Source of the DNA: Eubacteriales bacterium
GTDB taxonomy: Bacteria > Bacillota > Clostridia > Peptostreptococcales > Anaerovoracaceae
Reading direction: 5' to 3'
Assembly (NCBI GenBank): GCA_029098205.1
Contig: JAQXNW010000079.1
Span: forward strand, 1-6,613
Length of the DNA stretch: 6,613 nt
Shown piece by piece: positions 5,129 through 6,613 of the stretch. Each line of letters starts with the position of its first letter. The stretch's first letter is position 1. Below the pieces are notes generated by a model. The model saw only the letters and a program-made list of their open reading frames with translations. It had not been told where the DNA came from and did no database searches. The position numbers were made by a program, and so were the translations under genes.

Positions 5129-5997
5129 GCCTTCCTCATCTCCTGCTTTTTCTGCAGAACTCTCTCAATTTCTCTCTCCGCCTCATCGATGGTGAGCACA
5201 TCTGAGCGCACGTTTTCTCCCCGCTCCTTCAGCGCGCTGACAATCTGCCGGGCCGGCGGAACATCCAGTCCGACCGACGAAAGCTCAAATCCCTGTGAAA
5301 ACACTTCTCTCGGTGATCCCACAGTCACCAGCTTCCCGGAGGAAAGAACCAGAACCTTGTCGCTCAACTCCACCACATCGTTCATATTGTGTGTGACAAA
5401 GATAATAATATTGTTTTCCGCTTCATGAATATCCCGGATCATCCGCATGATATCACGATGCGCGCCGGGATCTAGACCCGCTGTCGGCTCATCCAGAATC
5501 AGTACCTGCGGTTTCATCGCGATTACCCCCGCGATCGCGACCCGCCGCTTCTGTCCGCCGGAAAGGTCAAAAGGAGACCGCTGTCCGATCCTCCGATAAT
5601 CCAGACCGACCAGCTCCAGCGCTTCCTGCACGCGCACCTGAATTTCAGCGTCACTGAGTCCCAGATTTTTTGGTCCGAACGCGACGTCTTTTTCTACAGT
5701 TTCCTCAAACAGCTGATATTCCGGATATTGGAACACGAGGCCGACCCGGCAGCGGATATCCCGCATCGAAACGTTTTTACGGGTTATATCAACGCCGCCT
5801 ACGAGAATCGTCCCTTCCTTCGGTTTGAGAAGACCGTTCAGGTGCTGCACCAGCGTGGACTTTCCGGAGCCGGTATGCCCGATCACCGCCGCGATTTCCC
5901 CATCGTATATACTGAAATTGATATTGTCCAGCGCGGTCTGTTCGTCCGGCATTCCCTCATTGTAGACGTATGAAAGATTTCTTACTTGTATTGACAT
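5125..5997 (-). CDS. ecfA2: ECF transporter ATP-binding subunit EcfA2
   Basis: The protein has 290 residues. It pairs with EcfA1 as the ATPase heterodimer that powers EcfT-mediated uptake at the cytoplasmic face of the membrane. Motifs are Walker A GHTGSGKST at 40-48, Q-loop FQYPEYQLF at 89-97 (the YPEYQLF form is typical of EcfA2), signature LSGGQ at 145-149, Walker B VLILDE at 165-170, D-loop AGLD at 173-176 and switch histidine H203. The C-terminal part, about 235-290, is the ECF-specific extension and is charged at the end. The start at 5997 (MSIQVRNLSY) is preferred over the ATG at 6048, which would add 17 residues lying over the ecfA1 3' end; GGTGG lies 8 nt upstream of 5997. It overlaps ecfA1 by 16 nt and ecfT by 4 nt. 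Confidence 0.95.
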   Translation of the reverse strand: MSIQVRNLSYVYNEGMPDEQTALDNINFSIYDGEIAAVIGHTGSGKSTLVQHLNGLLKPKEGTILVGGVDITRKNVSMRDIRCRVGLVFQYPEYQLFEETVEKDVAFGPKNLGLSDAEIQVRVQEALELVGLDYRRIGQRSPFDLSGGQKRRVAIAGVIAMKPQVLILDEPTAGLDPGAHRDIMRMIRDIHEAENNIIIFVTHNMNDVVELSDKVLVLSSGKLVTVGSPREVFSQGFELSSVGLDVPPARQIVSALKERGENVRSDVLTIDEAEREIERVLQKKQEMRKA

Positions 5998-6613
5998 ACA
6001 AAATCCACCAATTGTTCCGAAGTGATCACATCCTGCGGAATCCGCCATCCTTTACCCCGGAGCCGCTCCGCAAGTTCAACAGCGACCGGCACATCCAGTC
6101 CGGCCTGCTTGATTTTCGCCGGATGCGCAAAAACCTCCACCGGTGTTCCCTCCAGGATAATCTCGCCGTCGTTCATCATGATGATCCGGTCCGCATCTGC
6201 CGCTTCTTCCATGAAATGCGTAATCAGAATAATGGTCCGCCCTGCTTCATGCAGCGTATGGATGAGATCCATAATCTCTTTCCGCCCCTGCGGATCCAGC
6301 ATTGCGGTCGGTTCATCAAAAATCACGCACTTCGGATTCATCGCGATGACGCCAGCCACCGCAATCCGCTGCTTCTGGCCGCCCGAAAGCTGATGGGAGG
6401 CCTTCTTCCGGCAGTCCTCCATTCCGACCGCGTGCAGCACTTCATCCACTCTTCGTGCGATTTCCCCGGACTCCACCCCGAGATTCTCCGGCCCGAACGC
6501 AACGTCATCCTCTACGAGCGCCGCGACAAGCTGGTTATCCGGGTTCTGAAACACCATGCCGGCTGTCTGCCGGATATCCCATATATGGTCATCGTCTTTC
6601 GTATTCCATCCAT
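5982..6613 (-). CDS. ecfA1: ECF transporter ATP-binding subunit EcfA1 (5' end outside window)
   Basis: This is a C-terminal portion of about 209 residues; the frame is open to the window edge, so Walker A and the real start lie beyond 6613. The visible part starts GWNTKDDDHIWDIRQTAG, then has Q-loop MVFQNPDNQLVA (Q22 of the fragment; NPDNQ is typical of EcfA1), signature LSGGQKQR at 75-82, Walker B CVIFDEPTAMLDP at 95-107 and switch histidine H132. The internal ATG at 6557 is not a start, because upstream codons match the family. It ends in TAA at 5984-5982, inside the start of ecfA2. EcfA1 first, then EcfA2 and EcfT, is the standard Bacillota order. Confidence 0.94.
   Translation of the reverse strand, partial: GWNTKDDDHIWDIRQTAGMVFQNPDNQLVAALVEDDVAFGPENLGVESGEIARRVDEVLHAVGMEDCRKKASHQLSGGQKQRIAVAGVIAMNPKCVIFDEPTAMLDPQGRKEIMDLIHTLHEAGRTIILITHFMEEAADADRIIMMNDGEIILEGTPVEVFAHPAKIKQAGLDVPVAVELAERLRGKGWRIPQDVITSEQLVDFVCQYK

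Noticed and set aside
5998..6048. 17-residue upstream extension of EcfA2
   Set aside because: It lies over the 3' end of ecfA1, and EcfA2 proteins begin near MSIQVRNLSY. GGTGG is well placed for the start at 5997.
1..6613. Mobile element, CRISPR array, toxin-antitoxin or phage defence system
   Set aside because: No transposase, integrase, spaced repeats or defence domains are seen on either strand. All supported genes are housekeeping families.

Overview
The window looks like a Clostridia-type Bacillota chromosome (Lachnospiraceae or a relative). The signs are a moderate GC content near 50%, strong AGGAGG-type ribosome binding sites, sigma-A-like promoters, a tRNA gene without an encoded CCA end, a group II ECF transporter module, and a roughly 550-residue kinase with a threonyl-tRNA-synthetase-like N-terminus, a type common in Clostridia. 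The genus cannot be fixed from sequence reading alone. Every supported gene lies on the minus strand, so transcription runs from position 6613 towards 1.

In transcription order the layout is as follows. (1) 6613-4328 is an ECF transporter module: ecfA1 (its 5' end lies outside the window), ecfA2 and ecfT. The ORFs overlap by 16 and 4 nt, so they are translationally coupled. (2) 4219-3548 is trmB, encoding tRNA (guanine-N7)-methyltransferase. It lies 108 nt downstream of ecfT with no convincing terminator between them. (3) 3497-3427 is tRNA-Gly(CCC). A sigma-A-like promoter overlaps the trmB 3' end, a terminator-like hairpin sits just before the tRNA, and a good intrinsic terminator follows it. 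(4) 3213-2467 is exodeoxyribonuclease III. (5) 2326-1943 is a PC4/YdbC-family single-stranded DNA-binding protein with an unusual SSB-like C-terminal tip, expressed from a near-consensus promoter. (6) 1682-24 is a uridine-kinase-like nucleoside kinase fused to TGS/ThrRS-like domains, with its own extended -10 promoter.

Most of this is conserved housekeeping: vitamin or metal uptake energisation, tRNA modification, base excision repair and nucleotide salvage. I see no mobile element, CRISPR array, toxin-antitoxin pair or phage gene. The most interesting points are the SSB-like tail on the YdbC-type protein beside a repair nuclease, the hairpin with a T-run between the tRNA promoter and the tRNA, a TrmB segment that appears to lack a usual SAM-contacting aspartate, and repeat structures over two promoters.
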